Shown here: positions 27,815-40,512 of the stretch, in pieces
Layout: the number at the start of each line of letters is the position of its first letter
Numbering within the stretch: the stretch's first letter is position 1
Assembly (NCBI RefSeq): GCF_051304405.1
Contig: NZ_JBPPGG010000001.1
Span: 682,001-746,000, forward strand
Direction: 5' to 3'
Origin: Pedomonas sp051304405
GTDB lineage: Bacteria; Pseudomonadota; Alphaproteobacteria; Sphingomonadales; Sphingomonadaceae
DNA length: 64,000 nucleotides
Notes under the pieces: generated by a model
Told to the model about the DNA's origin: nothing
Seen by the model: only the letters and a program-made list of their open reading frames with translations
The model's database searches: none
Program-made: the position numbers and the translations under genes

Positions 27815-28285
27815 TTACCAGCGGTAGTGCGAGAACGCCCGGTTGGCCTCGGCCATACGGTGCGTGTCTTCCCGCTTCTTCACGGCAGTGCCACGGTTGT
27901 TCGAAGCGTCGATGAGCTCGGCGGACAGGCGCGCGGCCATGGTGTTCTCCGAGCGGTTGCGGGCCGCCTGCACCAGCCAGCGGATGGCGAGGGCCTGGGC
28001 GCGCTCCGGACGGACTTCCACCGGAACCTGGTAGGTGGCGCCGCCAACGCGACGCGAACGAACCTCGATGCCCGGACGCACGTTGTCGAGGGCAGCGTGG
28101 AACACTTCCATCGGCTCGCGCTTCAGGCGCTGCTCGATGGCATCAAGGGCACCGTACAGGATGCGCTCGGCAACCGACTTCTTGCCCTGCTCCATCACGC
28201 TGTTCATGAACTTGGTCAGCACGACATCCCCATACTTCGGATCGGGGAGAACTTCGCGCTTTTCGGGACGACGACGACGAGCCAT
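27815..28285 (-). CDS. rpsG: 30S ribosomal protein S7
   Basis: 156 residues. uS7 nucleates the 3' domain of 16S rRNA and lines the E site. MARRRRPEKREVLPDPKYGD, the block RVGGATYQVPVEVRPERAQA, and TAVKKREDTHRMAEANRAFS, then HYRW are diagnostic. It is 12 bases past rpsL. Confidence 0.99.
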   Translation of the reverse strand: MARRRRPEKREVLPDPKYGDVVLTKFMNSVMEQGKKSVAERILYGALDAIEQRLKREPMEVFHAALDNVRPGIEVRSRRVGGATYQVPVEVRPERAQALAIRWLVQAARNRSENTMAARLSAELIDASNNRGTAVKKREDTHRMAEANRAFSHYRW

Positions 28286-28297
28286 CGGTCAAACTCC

Positions 28298-28669
28298 TTA
28301 TTTCGGCCGCTTGGCGCCGTACTTCGAACGGCTCTGGCGACGGTCCTTGACGCCCTGGGTATCGAGCACACCACGGAGGATGTGGTAACGCACGCCCGGC
28401 AAGTCCTTCACACGACCGCCGCGGATCAGCACAACCGAGTGCTCCTGCAGGTTGTGGCCCTCGCCAGGGATGTAGCCGATCACTTCGTAACCGTTGGTCA
28501 GACGCACCTTGGCGACCTTGCGAAGCGCCGAGTTCGGCTTCTTCGGGGTCGTCGTGTAGACACGCGTGCAGACGCCGCGCTTCTGGGGGCAGGCCTCCAT
28601 GGCCGGCACCTTGTTGCGAGCCTTCTGCGGTTCGCGGCCCTTGCGGACCAGCTGGTTAATCGTCGGCAT
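28298..28669 (-). CDS. rpsL: 30S ribosomal protein S12
   Basis: 123 residues. uS12 lies at the decoding centre. MPTINQLVRKGREPQ, KKPNSALRKVAKVRL and PGEGHNLQEHSVVLIRGGRV are canonical. The residues changed in streptomycin resistance are wild type here (Lys43 and Lys88), and Asp89, the site of methylthiolation in E. coli, is present. It is the first gene of the str operon. Confidence 0.99.
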   Translation of the reverse strand: MPTINQLVRKGREPQKARNKVPAMEACPQKRGVCTRVYTTTPKKPNSALRKVAKVRLTNGYEVIGYIPGEGHNLQEHSVVLIRGGRVKDLPGVRYHILRGVLDTQGVKDRRQSRSKYGAKRPK

Positions 28670-29369
28670 CCTTTACCGCCTCACAATCTCTATCTGCCCG
28701 TTAACGAAGCAGGCTTGCGCATAAAAAAACGGAGCCTGGACGGGCCGCCTTTTCCTGCCCTTCCAGAGGCCAGCGCGCAATACAACTCCGTCTGTCAGCT
28801 CTCAAGCTCGTTCCAGGCAGCGTTTCGGACGTACGCCGACCACCAACCCGCGAGCGACGGCGGCTTATATTGCCGTGGCCGCGCCCCGTCAACGGGATTC
28901 TTCCAAAGCTGGCTTTGCGGCGGGGCGGACCGGGCTGCCCGGCTTGTCCCGTTGCCAGGCAACAGAACGCAAGAAAATTAGCAAATATGAAGATGCATTG
29001 AAAGGGTCAGCATCGGCCCCGGCGCGAAAGGCCTGCCGCACGGGCGCACGCGCGCCCGATCAGGGGGGCCGGGCGTCCGTCAGGCCTTCGCCAAGCGGAG
29101 CGTGGCCGGAGATTCGCCGGGCCGAAATGTCTGAAAACGGAGGCATTCCCGAATCGGTTGGCGCGGGAGATTCGGGTGGCCGCGAGCGGTCCGCTGTCCT
29201 CTCCAATCGGGTGATTCGGCCCGGGCGTTCCCGTCAGGCAGGCACGCCGCCCGGCAGACAGAACGGAGGCGCGGGGGGACGCCAACGCCCACCCCGCGCC
29301 TTCACTGCGCTGCGCTGTGCCTTGTCCGCCTGCCGGCGGCCTGCCGGCCACGGCATCTGTTCGCCGCCG
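28670..29369. other. 700-base gap without genes between rpsL and the end of secA
   Basis: It must hold the str operon promoter near rpsL; an A/T-rich stretch with seven A at 28723-28729 lies 55-60 bases upstream of rpsL, but no convincing -35/-10 pair is visible. The part from about 28890 to 29360 is very GC-rich and shows only chance open frames. No repeat, tRNA or known RNA was recognised. Confidence 0.5.
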
Positions 29370-32147
<2,778 letters not shown>

Positions 32148-32433
32148 GAAGCTACCCCAGTATTGGATAAGAGTGATGGGCTGTTTAGCGGACCCTGAGG
32201 CTTGAGAACAGCCTTTTGAAACCCGATATTGCCTTGGTGCAGATAGGAAGCCGCCCGGACCCTGTCAACGCCAGCCGTGATACGCCCCCGTTCCGAACGG
32301 GCCCGTCCGACAGCGCGGCTGAAATATGCGACAGGTTCGGCCAGGGTAACGGCCTAGTCACTTTCCCTGGGTATGAGAATCCGGCATAACGAAATGGAGA
32401 CCTTCTTTTGTCGCAGTTCCCCGAGTAACCGCC

Positions 32434-32943
32434 ATGTCGTTCTGGAAAAAACGCCTGCCAAAGCGTGAGGAAATCCTCGCCTCCCGCGCAATGCGGCCCT
32501 TCGCCCGGCATTTCGCGCACGGCTCGCTGTGGCACCTCAACCGCCGCTCCGTCGCGCGCGGTGTGGCGATCGGCATGCTCTTCGCATTCATCACCCCGGT
32601 GGCGCAGACAGTGTTCGCCGCGCTGGCCTCCGTGCCGTTCCGCGCCAACGTGGCGGTGGCGGCCCTGGCCACCTTCATCACCAACCCCATCACCACGCCG
32701 CCCATCCTGTTCATCGCCCACACCATCGGGATGCGAACCCTCCACGTCTTCGGCCTGGCGGACGAACACCAGGAGGTCCTCAGCTCGCTGTCATCCCTGT
32801 GGTCGGAAGCCCCCATGATCCTGGGCGCAACCGCCATCGGCCTGGTCGTCATCGGCCTGGTGTCCGCCCTCATCAGCTACTTCGTCGTGGACATGATCTG
32901 GCGCTGGCGACTGGCCCAACGCTGGCGCAGCCGCCGCGGCTGA
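32434..32943 (+). CDS. DUF2062 membrane protein
   Basis: 169 residues with about three membrane segments. The N-terminal RGVAIGMLFAFITP and NPITTPPILFIAHTIG blocks are the DUF2062 signature. Function is unknown; members occur near cell-envelope genes. It is a single gene, divergent from secA and followed by a repeat-rich gap. Confidence 0.88.
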   Translation: MSFWKKRLPKREEILASRAMRPFARHFAHGSLWHLNRRSVARGVAIGMLFAFITPVAQTVFAALASVPFRANVAVAALATFITNPITTPPILFIAHTIGMRTLHVFGLADEHQEVLSSLSSLWSEAPMILGATAIGLVVIGLVSALISYFVVDMIWRWRLAQRWRSRRG

Positions 32944-32959
32944 TCGCCCGGTCGGATTA

Positions 32960-32994
32960 AGCCGGTATAATTAATTTAGCCGGTACAATTAATT
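32960..32994 (+). repeat. AT-rich 17-base direct repeat pair
   Basis: AGCCGGTAYAATTAATT occurs twice (32960-32976 and 32978-32994) with an 18-base period just before repeat element C. TATAAT at 32966-32971 and TACAAT at 32984-32989 look like -10 boxes, but no -35 partner is obvious and the next plus-strand gene starts 450 bases away. Confidence 0.55.
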
Positions 32995-33000
32995 GAGGAT

Positions 33001-33286
33001 GCGAGGGTCGCGGACCCTCGCGCTCCCTTGTCGTTAGGGGGCCGCGCATGGGGAGAGCCTTGCGCCTGCTGGACGTGGTCCATTGGGCCGCGCCCCGGAT
33101 CAGCACCTGTGCTCCTCCCCTGATGGCCATACCGCCTTGAATGATTTTAAGGAGCACTTGCCTGCCCATAAGCCAGGCCCCGGAAACGCGGCCCTTTCAC
33201 TCTGGTGTCCAGAGGACGCCCCGGTCCGTTTCAGGTGCGGCCCCTGAACACGAAAGGGAGGTTGCCAAGAGGGTCCAAGACCCTTC
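33001..33286 (+). repeat. Dispersed hairpin repeat, locus C, complete element
   Basis: Left hairpin arms GCGAGGGTC and GACCCTCGC (33001-33021, loop GCG), then a left end of CTCCC, TTGTCGTTAG and GGGGCCGCGC. The core TTGAATGATTTTAAGGAGC lies at 33137-33155. The right end is GCGGCCCCTGAACACGAAAG then GGAGG (33237-33261), and a partly mismatched right hairpin (AAGAGGGTC/GACCCTTCT) ends at 33286. It shares order and spacing with locus B copy 2 despite different filler. 33287-33440 up to argJ shows nothing else. Confidence 0.78.
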
Positions 33287-33440
33287 TGCAAACCCGGACC
33301 ACTCAAACCCTCGACAACCAAACCCCGAACCAACCCAAACCGCCACACAGAGCGTTGCAAAAACCGCGAGCCTCCACCATTGTCCGCACCCGGCAGGGCT
33401 GTGCCCTCCAGATATGAGTTTCGATTGAACGGATAGCGCC

Positions 33441-34700
33441 ATGGCCCATGATCTTGCGGTCTCTCCGCTTGCGCCAGCTCATTTCCCGACCCTCGCCCCT
33501 GTGGCGGGTGTTGCTTTCGGCATGACCTATGCCGGAATCCGCTACAAGCCCGGCCGCAATGACCTGCTGGTCGCCCTGTTTCCGGAGGGAGCCACGGCGG
33601 CGGGTGTCTACACCAAGTCGCTGACCGCAAGCCCGGCCGTGCACTGGTGCCGCAATGCCATGAAGGCCGCCGGGGGCCAGACCCGGGCGCTGATCGTGAC
33701 GGCGGGCAACTCCACCGCTGGCACCGGTGCCGATGGCGACCGCGCCTGCCGCGCCATTGCGGAGGGGCTGGCGGCGCAGCTGGGCTGCGCGCCCGAGGCC
33801 ATTCAGTTCTCGGCCACCGGGGTGATCGGCGAGCCATTCCCGGCACAGACGCTTATCGACGCCCTGCCCGCCGCGCTCGAATCGGCCCGGCCTGCGGCGG
33901 AGCCTGCCGTGTGGGAGGCGGCCGCCCGCGCCATCATGACGACGGACACCTACCCCAAGGGCACCACCCACACGGCCACCATTGACGGCGTGGCGGTGAC
34001 CCTGTCCGGCTTCGTCAAGGGCTCGGGCATGATCCAGCCCAACATGGCGACCATGCTCGGCTACCTGTTCACGGATGCGAAGCTCCCGGCGGACGTGCTC
34101 GATGCCCTGCTGCACGAGGCAGTGGAAAAGACCTTCAACTGCATCACGGTGGACGGCGACACCTCCACCTCCGACACCGTGCAGATCTTCGCGACTCACC
34201 GGGCGGGCCACGCGCCGGTCACCGACGCCGCCGACCCCCGCCTCGCCGACTTCCGGGCGAAGCTGTACGCAGCCTGCCTCGAACTGGCGACCCTGGTGGT
34301 GAAGGACGGCGAGGGCGCGCAGAAGTTCATCACCATCAACGTCGCGGGTGCCCGGTCCTTCGAGGACGCCCGCACCCTGGGCCTCGCCATCGGCAACTCG
34401 CCGCTGGTCAAGACCGCCATCGCCGGCGCGGACGCCAACTGGGGCCGCATCGTCATGGCCGTCGGCAAGGCCGGGCCGCTCATCGACCCGAACAAGCTGT
34501 CCGTCGCCTTCGGCGGCACAGTCATCTGCCGCAACGGCCTCCGCGTCGAGGGCTACGACGAAACCCCGGTCGCCGAACACCTCCAGGGCCGCAACATCGT
34601 CATCGACGTGAACGTGGGCGTGGGCGACGCCAGCGCCACCGTCTACACCTGCGACCTCACCCACGGCTACATCAGCATCAACGGCGACTACCGCAGCTGA
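33441..34700 (+). CDS. argJ: Bifunctional glutamate N-acetyltransferase / amino-acid acetyltransferase ArgJ
   Basis: 419 residues. Transfers acetyl from N-acetylornithine to glutamate, and in bifunctional forms also from acetyl-CoA, in arginine synthesis. The self-cleavage motif KGSGMIQPNMATML is intact, with the nucleophile Thr204 after Ala203. TAGNSTAGTG and the C-terminal DLTHGYISINGDYRS are conserved. Whether it is truly bifunctional cannot be read directly. It is a single gene with a strong terminator 36 bases downstream. Confidence 0.96.
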   Translation: MAHDLAVSPLAPAHFPTLAPVAGVAFGMTYAGIRYKPGRNDLLVALFPEGATAAGVYTKSLTASPAVHWCRNAMKAAGGQTRALIVTAGNSTAGTGADGDRACRAIAEGLAAQLGCAPEAIQFSATGVIGEPFPAQTLIDALPAALESARPAAEPAVWEAAARAIMTTDTYPKGTTHTATIDGVAVTLSGFVKGSGMIQPNMATMLGYLFTDAKLPADVLDALLHEAVEKTFNCITVDGDTSTSDTVQIFATHRAGHAPVTDAADPRLADFRAKLYAACLELATLVVKDGEGAQKFITINVAGARSFEDARTLGLAIGNSPLVKTAIAGADANWGRIVMAVGKAGPLIDPNKLSVAFGGTVICRNGLRVEGYDETPVAEHLQGRNIVIDVNVGVGDASATVYTCDLTHGYISINGDYRS

Positions 34701-34735
34701 TCGCCAGGCCGCGAACAGACCGCACCAACACAGAG

Positions 34736-34764
34736 AAAGGCAGCCCCTCCCTGGCTGCCTTTTT
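34736..34764 (+). terminator. Rho-independent terminator after argJ
   Basis: AAAGGCAGCC (34736-34745) and GGCTGCCTTT (34753-34762) form a 10-bp stem with a 7-base loop followed by T. It ends the argJ transcript before repeat element D. Confidence 0.88.
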
Positions 34765-34813
34765 CCTTGCCGGTTTCCGTGCAGAAAGATCCTCGTTTGA
34801 AGAGGAATTTGTT

Positions 34814-35467
34814 GCAGGAGGGGCTTACCCCTCCTGCACCTCCCTTTCGTTTTTCGGGCCGCATCGGGGACCAGCCCCCGCGCCTCTCCCCCAACGCCGC
34901 CTCCGCCTTGAATGAGTTTAAGGAGCACTCGCCCGCCCGGGAGCCGAGCGCCGGAAACGCGGCCCGGTCCCGACACCGGGCCAAAGAAAACGGCCGCGCC
35001 GGGGACCAAACCCCGCGCCTCTCCCCCAATGCCTCCTCCGCCTTGAATGAGTTTAAGGAGCGCTCGCCCGCCCGGGAGCCGGGCGCCGGAAACACGGCCC
35101 GGTCCCAACACCCGGCAAAAGTAAACGGCCGCGCCGGGGACCAAACCCCGCGCCTCTCCCCCGACACCTCCTCCGCCTTGAATGAGTTTAAGGAGCACTC
35201 GCCCGCCCGGGAGACGGGCGCCGGAAACACGGCCCGATCCCGACACCGGCCCAAAGAAAAGGGCCGCACCGGGGACCAGCCCCCACGCCCCTCCCCCGAC
35301 GCCTCCTCCGCCTTGAATGATTTTAAGGAGCACTCACCCGCCCGGGGGCCACGCGCCGGAAACGCGACCCGGTCCCGACACCCGGCCAAAGAAAAGGGCC
35401 GCGCCCGGGATCGAGGACGCGGCCCTGTAAACAAATGGGAGGTGCAGGAGGGGCAAGCCCCTCCTGC
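34814..35467 (+). repeat. Dispersed hairpin repeat, locus D, with four 135-bp tandem units
   Basis: Left hairpin arms are GCAGGAGGGG/CCCCTCCTGC (34814-34837). The left end is CTCCCTTTCGTTTTTCGGG then CCGC. Four tandem units of exactly 135 bases start at 34871, 35006, 35141 and 35276; each carries the core TTGAATGAKTTTAAGGAGC (34908, 35043, 35178, 35313). The right end is GCGGCCCTGTAAACAAATGG then GAGG (35419-35442), and the right hairpin GCAGGAGGGGC/GCCCCTCCTGC (35444-35467). Both hairpins share arm sequence. Long open frames cross it on both strands because 135 is a multiple of three; I treat it as non-coding. Confidence 0.85.
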
Positions 35468-35514
35468 AAACACTCTTTCTTTTCCCCTCTTGAAACTCCG
35501 CTCTCCCCCCAGGC

Positions 35515-37599
35515 TCACTTCGTCTCCACCCGGTATTTCTCGAACCAGGCGAGGATGTTGAGGTTCTTGGCGATGAGCTGGGTCGGGCGGCTGTCCATGC
35601 CGTGGGAGGCTTCGGGGATGCGCACCATGGCGGTATCGACCTGGCGCAGTTTGAGCGCCTGGTAGAACTGTTCGGTTTCCGAGATGGGTGTCCGGAAGTC
35701 CGATTCGCCGGTCAGCAGCATGGTGGGTGTCTTGACGTTGCCGACGAGCGACAGCGGTGAGCGTTTCCAGTAGTGGTCCGGCGCTTCCCACGGCATGGCC
35801 GGGAACCAGTACTGGGTGAAGAAGGGTGCCATGTCGGCCGTCAGGGCGAAGCTGGTCCAGTTGATGACCGGCTTGGACACCACGGCGGCGCGGAAGCGGT
35901 CGGTTTTGCCGACGATCCACGCCGTCAGCACGCCGCCGCCCGAGCCGCCGGTGACGAACAGGTTGTTTTCGTCCACGAAGCCCTTGGCGATGGCGGCGTC
36001 CACCACGCTCATCAGGTCGTCGTAGTCCTGGCTCGGGTAGTTGTGGTGGATGAGGTTGCCGAAGGCCTCGCCGTAGCTGGTGGAGCCGCGCGGGTTGGCG
36101 TAGACCACCACGTAGCCCGCGGCGGCGTAGACCTGCATTTCCGCGCCGAAGCGGGGGCCGTAGTTGGCGAACGGTCCACCGTGGATTTCGAGGATCAGCG
36201 GATATTTCTTGCTGGGGTCGAAGGCGGGCGGCTTCATCAGCCAGGCCTGGATGTCCTGCCCGTCGGCGGAGGACTTGACCCACAGTTCCTCCGCGTCGGC
36301 GAGGTCGCGGTAGGCCAGCACGTCTTCGTTGAGCGCCGTCAGCTGCCGCACCTTGCCGCCGTTGTAGAGGGCGACGTCCGCCGGGCGCTTGGGCGAGGTG
36401 GTGAGGAAGGCGATCTTCCCGTTGCCGGAGACCGAGAAGGTGCTGCTGCTGTAGGGCCGGCCGATGTCCGTGCCGCCGAGGTTGGAGGCCAGCACCCGCA
36501 CCCGGCCGTCGAGGTCGATCTCGGCCAGTTTGGTCACGCCCTTGTCGTCATACTGGAAGTAGAGGCCCTTGCCGTCCGCCCGCCAGACCGGGTTTTCCAC
36601 GTCCCGGTCCAGGCTGGCGGAGAGGACGCGGCGGTTGCTGCCGTCCCGGTCCATCACCTCCAGCCGGGTGACCTGGTAGCCGAGCTTGCGGTCGTCGTAG
36701 CCGAGGAGGGCGATGCGCTTGCCGTCGGGCGAGACCAGCGGGCTCACGTCCGGCCCGTTGCGGTCGGTGAGCTGGCGGATGCTGCCGTCCGCCAGACGGA
36801 CCTCGTACACCTCGCTGTTGTTGAGCTGGTAGGCCGCATCGTCCCGGCGGTTGGCGGAGATGAGGATGCTCTGCCCGTCCGGGGTCCACTCCGGCGTGCC
36901 GCGATGATCATAGCGGCCGGTGGTCAGCTGGCGCGGGCTGCCGCCGTCGGCGGGCGCGACGAACAGCTGGGTGAAGCCGCTTTGCAGATAGCCCGCGCCG
37001 TCGATGCGGTAGATGACGTCATCGATCACCCGGGGCGCGGCGCCCCACTTGGCGCCTTCCGGCTTGATCGGCATGGCGGCGAGCGGCTTCTTGTCCTCCG
37101 GCACGAACATGGTGAAGGCGAGCCACTTGCCGTCCGGCGACCAGGCGAGGTTGGACGGCCCCTCGGGCAGGTTGGTCACCCGCGCGGTCTGGCCCGTATC
37201 CATCCAGCGCACATAGACCTGCGCCGAGCCTTCGGCGGCCGAGACGTAGGCGAGGCGCTTCCCGTCCGGCGACCAGCGCGGGCTGGCATAGTTCTGCGCG
37301 CCCGAGAGCAGCGGCCGCTGCTCGCCGGTGGCGGTGTCGATGATCCACAGGTTCCGGCGCGCGCGGTCGGTCATGATATCCATGCTGACGCGCACGTAGA
37401 CGATGTGGCGCCCGTCCGGCGAGATCTGCGGATCGTCTGCGTATTCGAGGTCGAACAGGTCGCGCGCCGCATAGCGCGGCAGGGACGACCCGGCTTCGGC
37501 CGCCGCAGCGGTGGAGGAGGAGGTTGCAACCGGGGCCAGCACGGCCGCCGAGGCTGCGGAGAGGAAAAGGGCGGCCATCGCCGCGCGCAAGGCAATCAT
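35515..37599 (-). CDS. Secreted S9-family (prolyl oligopeptidase-type) peptidase
   Basis: 694 residues. An N-terminal signal peptide (AAMAALFLSAASAAVLAPVA..) is followed by a beta-propeller with repeated SPDG motifs (ISPDGRHIVY, WSPDGKRLAY, WSPDGKWLAF, WTPDGQSIL, VSPDGKRIAL) and an alpha/beta hydrolase domain. The catalytic triad is Ser553 in GGSGGG, Asp634 in GESDF and His666 in EASHG. Likely a periplasmic dipeptidyl or acylaminoacyl peptidase; substrate unknown. It is monocistronic between repeat D and groEL. Confidence 0.93.
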   Translation of the reverse strand: MIALRAAMAALFLSAASAAVLAPVATSSSTAAAAEAGSSLPRYAARDLFDLEYADDPQISPDGRHIVYVRVSMDIMTDRARRNLWIIDTATGEQRPLLSGAQNYASPRWSPDGKRLAYVSAAEGSAQVYVRWMDTGQTARVTNLPEGPSNLAWSPDGKWLAFTMFVPEDKKPLAAMPIKPEGAKWGAAPRVIDDVIYRIDGAGYLQSGFTQLFVAPADGGSPRQLTTGRYDHRGTPEWTPDGQSILISANRRDDAAYQLNNSEVYEVRLADGSIRQLTDRNGPDVSPLVSPDGKRIALLGYDDRKLGYQVTRLEVMDRDGSNRRVLSASLDRDVENPVWRADGKGLYFQYDDKGVTKLAEIDLDGRVRVLASNLGGTDIGRPYSSSTFSVSGNGKIAFLTTSPKRPADVALYNGGKVRQLTALNEDVLAYRDLADAEELWVKSSADGQDIQAWLMKPPAFDPSKKYPLILEIHGGPFANYGPRFGAEMQVYAAAGYVVVYANPRGSTSYGEAFGNLIHHNYPSQDYDDLMSVVDAAIAKGFVDENNLFVTGGSGGGVLTAWIVGKTDRFRAAVVSKPVINWTSFALTADMAPFFTQYWFPAMPWEAPDHYWKRSPLSLVGNVKTPTMLLTGESDFRTPISETEQFYQALKLRQVDTAMVRIPEASHGMDSRPTQLIAKNLNILAWFEKYRVETK

Positions 37600-37978
37600 G
37601 GAACACCCGTTCGGAGAATTGTCGGATGCCCGTCATCATACCCCCGGGGCGAAGCGGGGCAATATTTTTACAGCAATAATATTATCCAGTTGATGGGGGG
37701 AGAGTCGGGAGTCCAGTTCCGTCCTCTGGCAGATCCACAGCGCCGGTGCAGGCGGCGGCGGTGTCCTGGGGGCAAATCGACCGGAACTGGACTTCCCCTC
37801 CCTGGCCCTACGCTGGCCATTGAGACGGGCCGCCAACCAGGGGCGCGATTGGGCGCTTCCCGTCCCGGCCATTCTACGCCCGGCCCCGCGCGCGGCGGGA
37901 GAGGCATATATTCCTGACGCCATGCCGCCCCGCGACGAACAGGTCCGAAGCGCGGATGCGGAAAGGAAAGCGCGGCAA
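37600..37978. other. Gap upstream of the S9 peptidase
   Basis: An AT-rich island at about 37661-37690 (AATATTTTTACAGC and AATAATATTATCC) is the likely promoter region of the minus-strand peptidase gene. The remaining sequence to the groEL terminator shows no gene or repeat that I recognise. Confidence 0.45.
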
Positions 37979-38012
37979 AGAAAAAGGCCGCCGGAGCGCT
38001 CCGGCGGCCTTT
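37979..38012 (-). terminator. Rho-independent terminator of groES-groEL
   Basis: A perfect 30-base palindrome has 15-base arms AAAGGCCGCCGGAGC and GCTCCGGCGGCCTTT (37983-37997, 37998-38012). On the minus strand it is followed by TTCTTTGC, 29 bases past the groEL stop. Confidence 0.9.
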
Positions 38013-38040
38013 CCCCTCAGCGTTCTGTGAACGGCGGGAC

Positions 38041-39684
<1,644 letters not shown>

Positions 39685-39731
39685 GATATCAGCTCCTCAA
39701 AAAACGGAATTCGGGGAAATTCAGGGGAGAA

Positions 39732-40193
39732 TTACTTCTTCTTGGGACGACCGCGCTTGGCCGGGGCCGAAGCCGGAGCGGCAGCCTTGGTCGAACCCTT
39801 CGGACGGCCGCGCTTGGCCGGAGCCGGAGCAGCAGCGGCAGCCTTCGGAGCGGCTTTCGGAGCAGCCTTGGCAGCAGCTTTCGGGGCAGCCTTCGGAGCG
39901 GCGACGCCCTCGATCACGCCCATGATGTCCGACTCCTTCATGATCAGCAGCTCTTCGCCGTTGATCTTGACCTCGGTGCCGGACCACTTGCCGAACAGCA
40001 CGCGGTCACCCGGCTTCACGTCCAGCGGCGTGATGTTGCCCGCCTCGTCGCGGATCCCGGTGCCGACGGCCACGATGACGCCTTCCTGCGGCTTTTCCTT
40101 GGCGCTATCCGGAATGATGATGCCACCGGCGGTCTTTTCCTCGGACTCGACACGACGCACCAGCACTCGATCGTGCAGGGGACGGAAAGACAT
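39732..40193 (-). CDS. groES: Co-chaperonin GroES with an AT-hook tail
   Basis: 153 residues against the usual 95-97. Residues 1-97 are a normal GroES: MSFRPLHDRVLVRRV, mobile loop TAGGIIIPDSAKEK, DRVLFGKWSGTEVKI and ESDIMGVI. Residues 98-153 add a low-complexity tail of Ala, Pro and Lys with no acidic residue and 16 Lys/Arg. It contains two AT-hooks, KRGRPKG at 127-133 and KRGRPKKK at 146-153. The frame is continuous with no sign of frameshift or fusion to a neighbouring gene. In the heptamer this would display fourteen AT-hooks. Nucleic-acid binding is inferred from the motif. Expression should be heat-inducible through the CIRCE element upstream. Confidence 0.97.
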   Translation of the reverse strand: MSFRPLHDRVLVRRVESEEKTAGGIIIPDSAKEKPQEGVIVAVGTGIRDEAGNITPLDVKPGDRVLFGKWSGTEVKINGEELLIMKESDIMGVIEGVAAPKAAPKAAAKAAPKAAPKAAAAAPAPAKRGRPKGSTKAAAPASAPAKRGRPKKK

Positions 40194-40268
40194 GCAGTCA
40201 CCTCTTCGTTCTCAAACGAGGACCAGACCGACAGCGGCCCCCGGTCGGTTGCTCTTGAATTCTCGTCA

Positions 40269-40295
40269 TTAGCACTCACCGAATTCGAGTGCTAA
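40269..40295 (-). promoter_or_regulatory. CIRCE operator (HrcA-binding site)
   Basis: A perfect TTAGCACTC-N9-GAGTGCTAA, the CIRCE consensus bound by the heat-shock repressor HrcA. It lies 76 bases upstream of the groES ATG and directly after the promoter, so HrcA would block transcript initiation or elongation until heat stress. Confidence 0.97.
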
Positions 40296-40306
40296 TGGTC
40301 TGTCCG

Positions 40307-40335
40307 CATATGAGGTGGCATTTTTGTCGAGTCAA
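40307..40335 (-). promoter_or_regulatory. Promoter of groES-groEL
   Basis: TTGACT (40335-40330) and CATATG (40312-40307) are separated by 17 bases on the minus strand, placing the start within or next to CIRCE. This is a vegetative sigma-type layout, consistent with HrcA rather than sigma-32 as the main control. Confidence 0.65.
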
Positions 40336-40512
40336 GAACCCGACCCGCGATATTCCGACAGGAAGTGCATTTAATGTCGTGATAAATGCGCTAATCTCCG
40401 CCGCAGCAGGACGCAGTTCTGCACCGGACATGCCGCCCCGGAAAATACCCCCGGCGGGCCGGTCCGGTCTATCCGTCTGCTTCCTTTTTCATCATGCCCG
40501 AATGGCTGTCAC

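Noticed and set aside
33303..35333. Minus-strand open frame of 676 codons with a repeated LLKxIQGGGG peptide
   Set aside because: The peptide repeat follows from the 135-base tandem units, whose length is a multiple of three. The frame also runs antisense through argJ, and both strands stay open.
34871..35410. Tandem units considered as a CRISPR array
   Set aside because: Units are 135 bases and similar along their whole length, with no short repeat and unique spacer pattern, and no cas genes are near.
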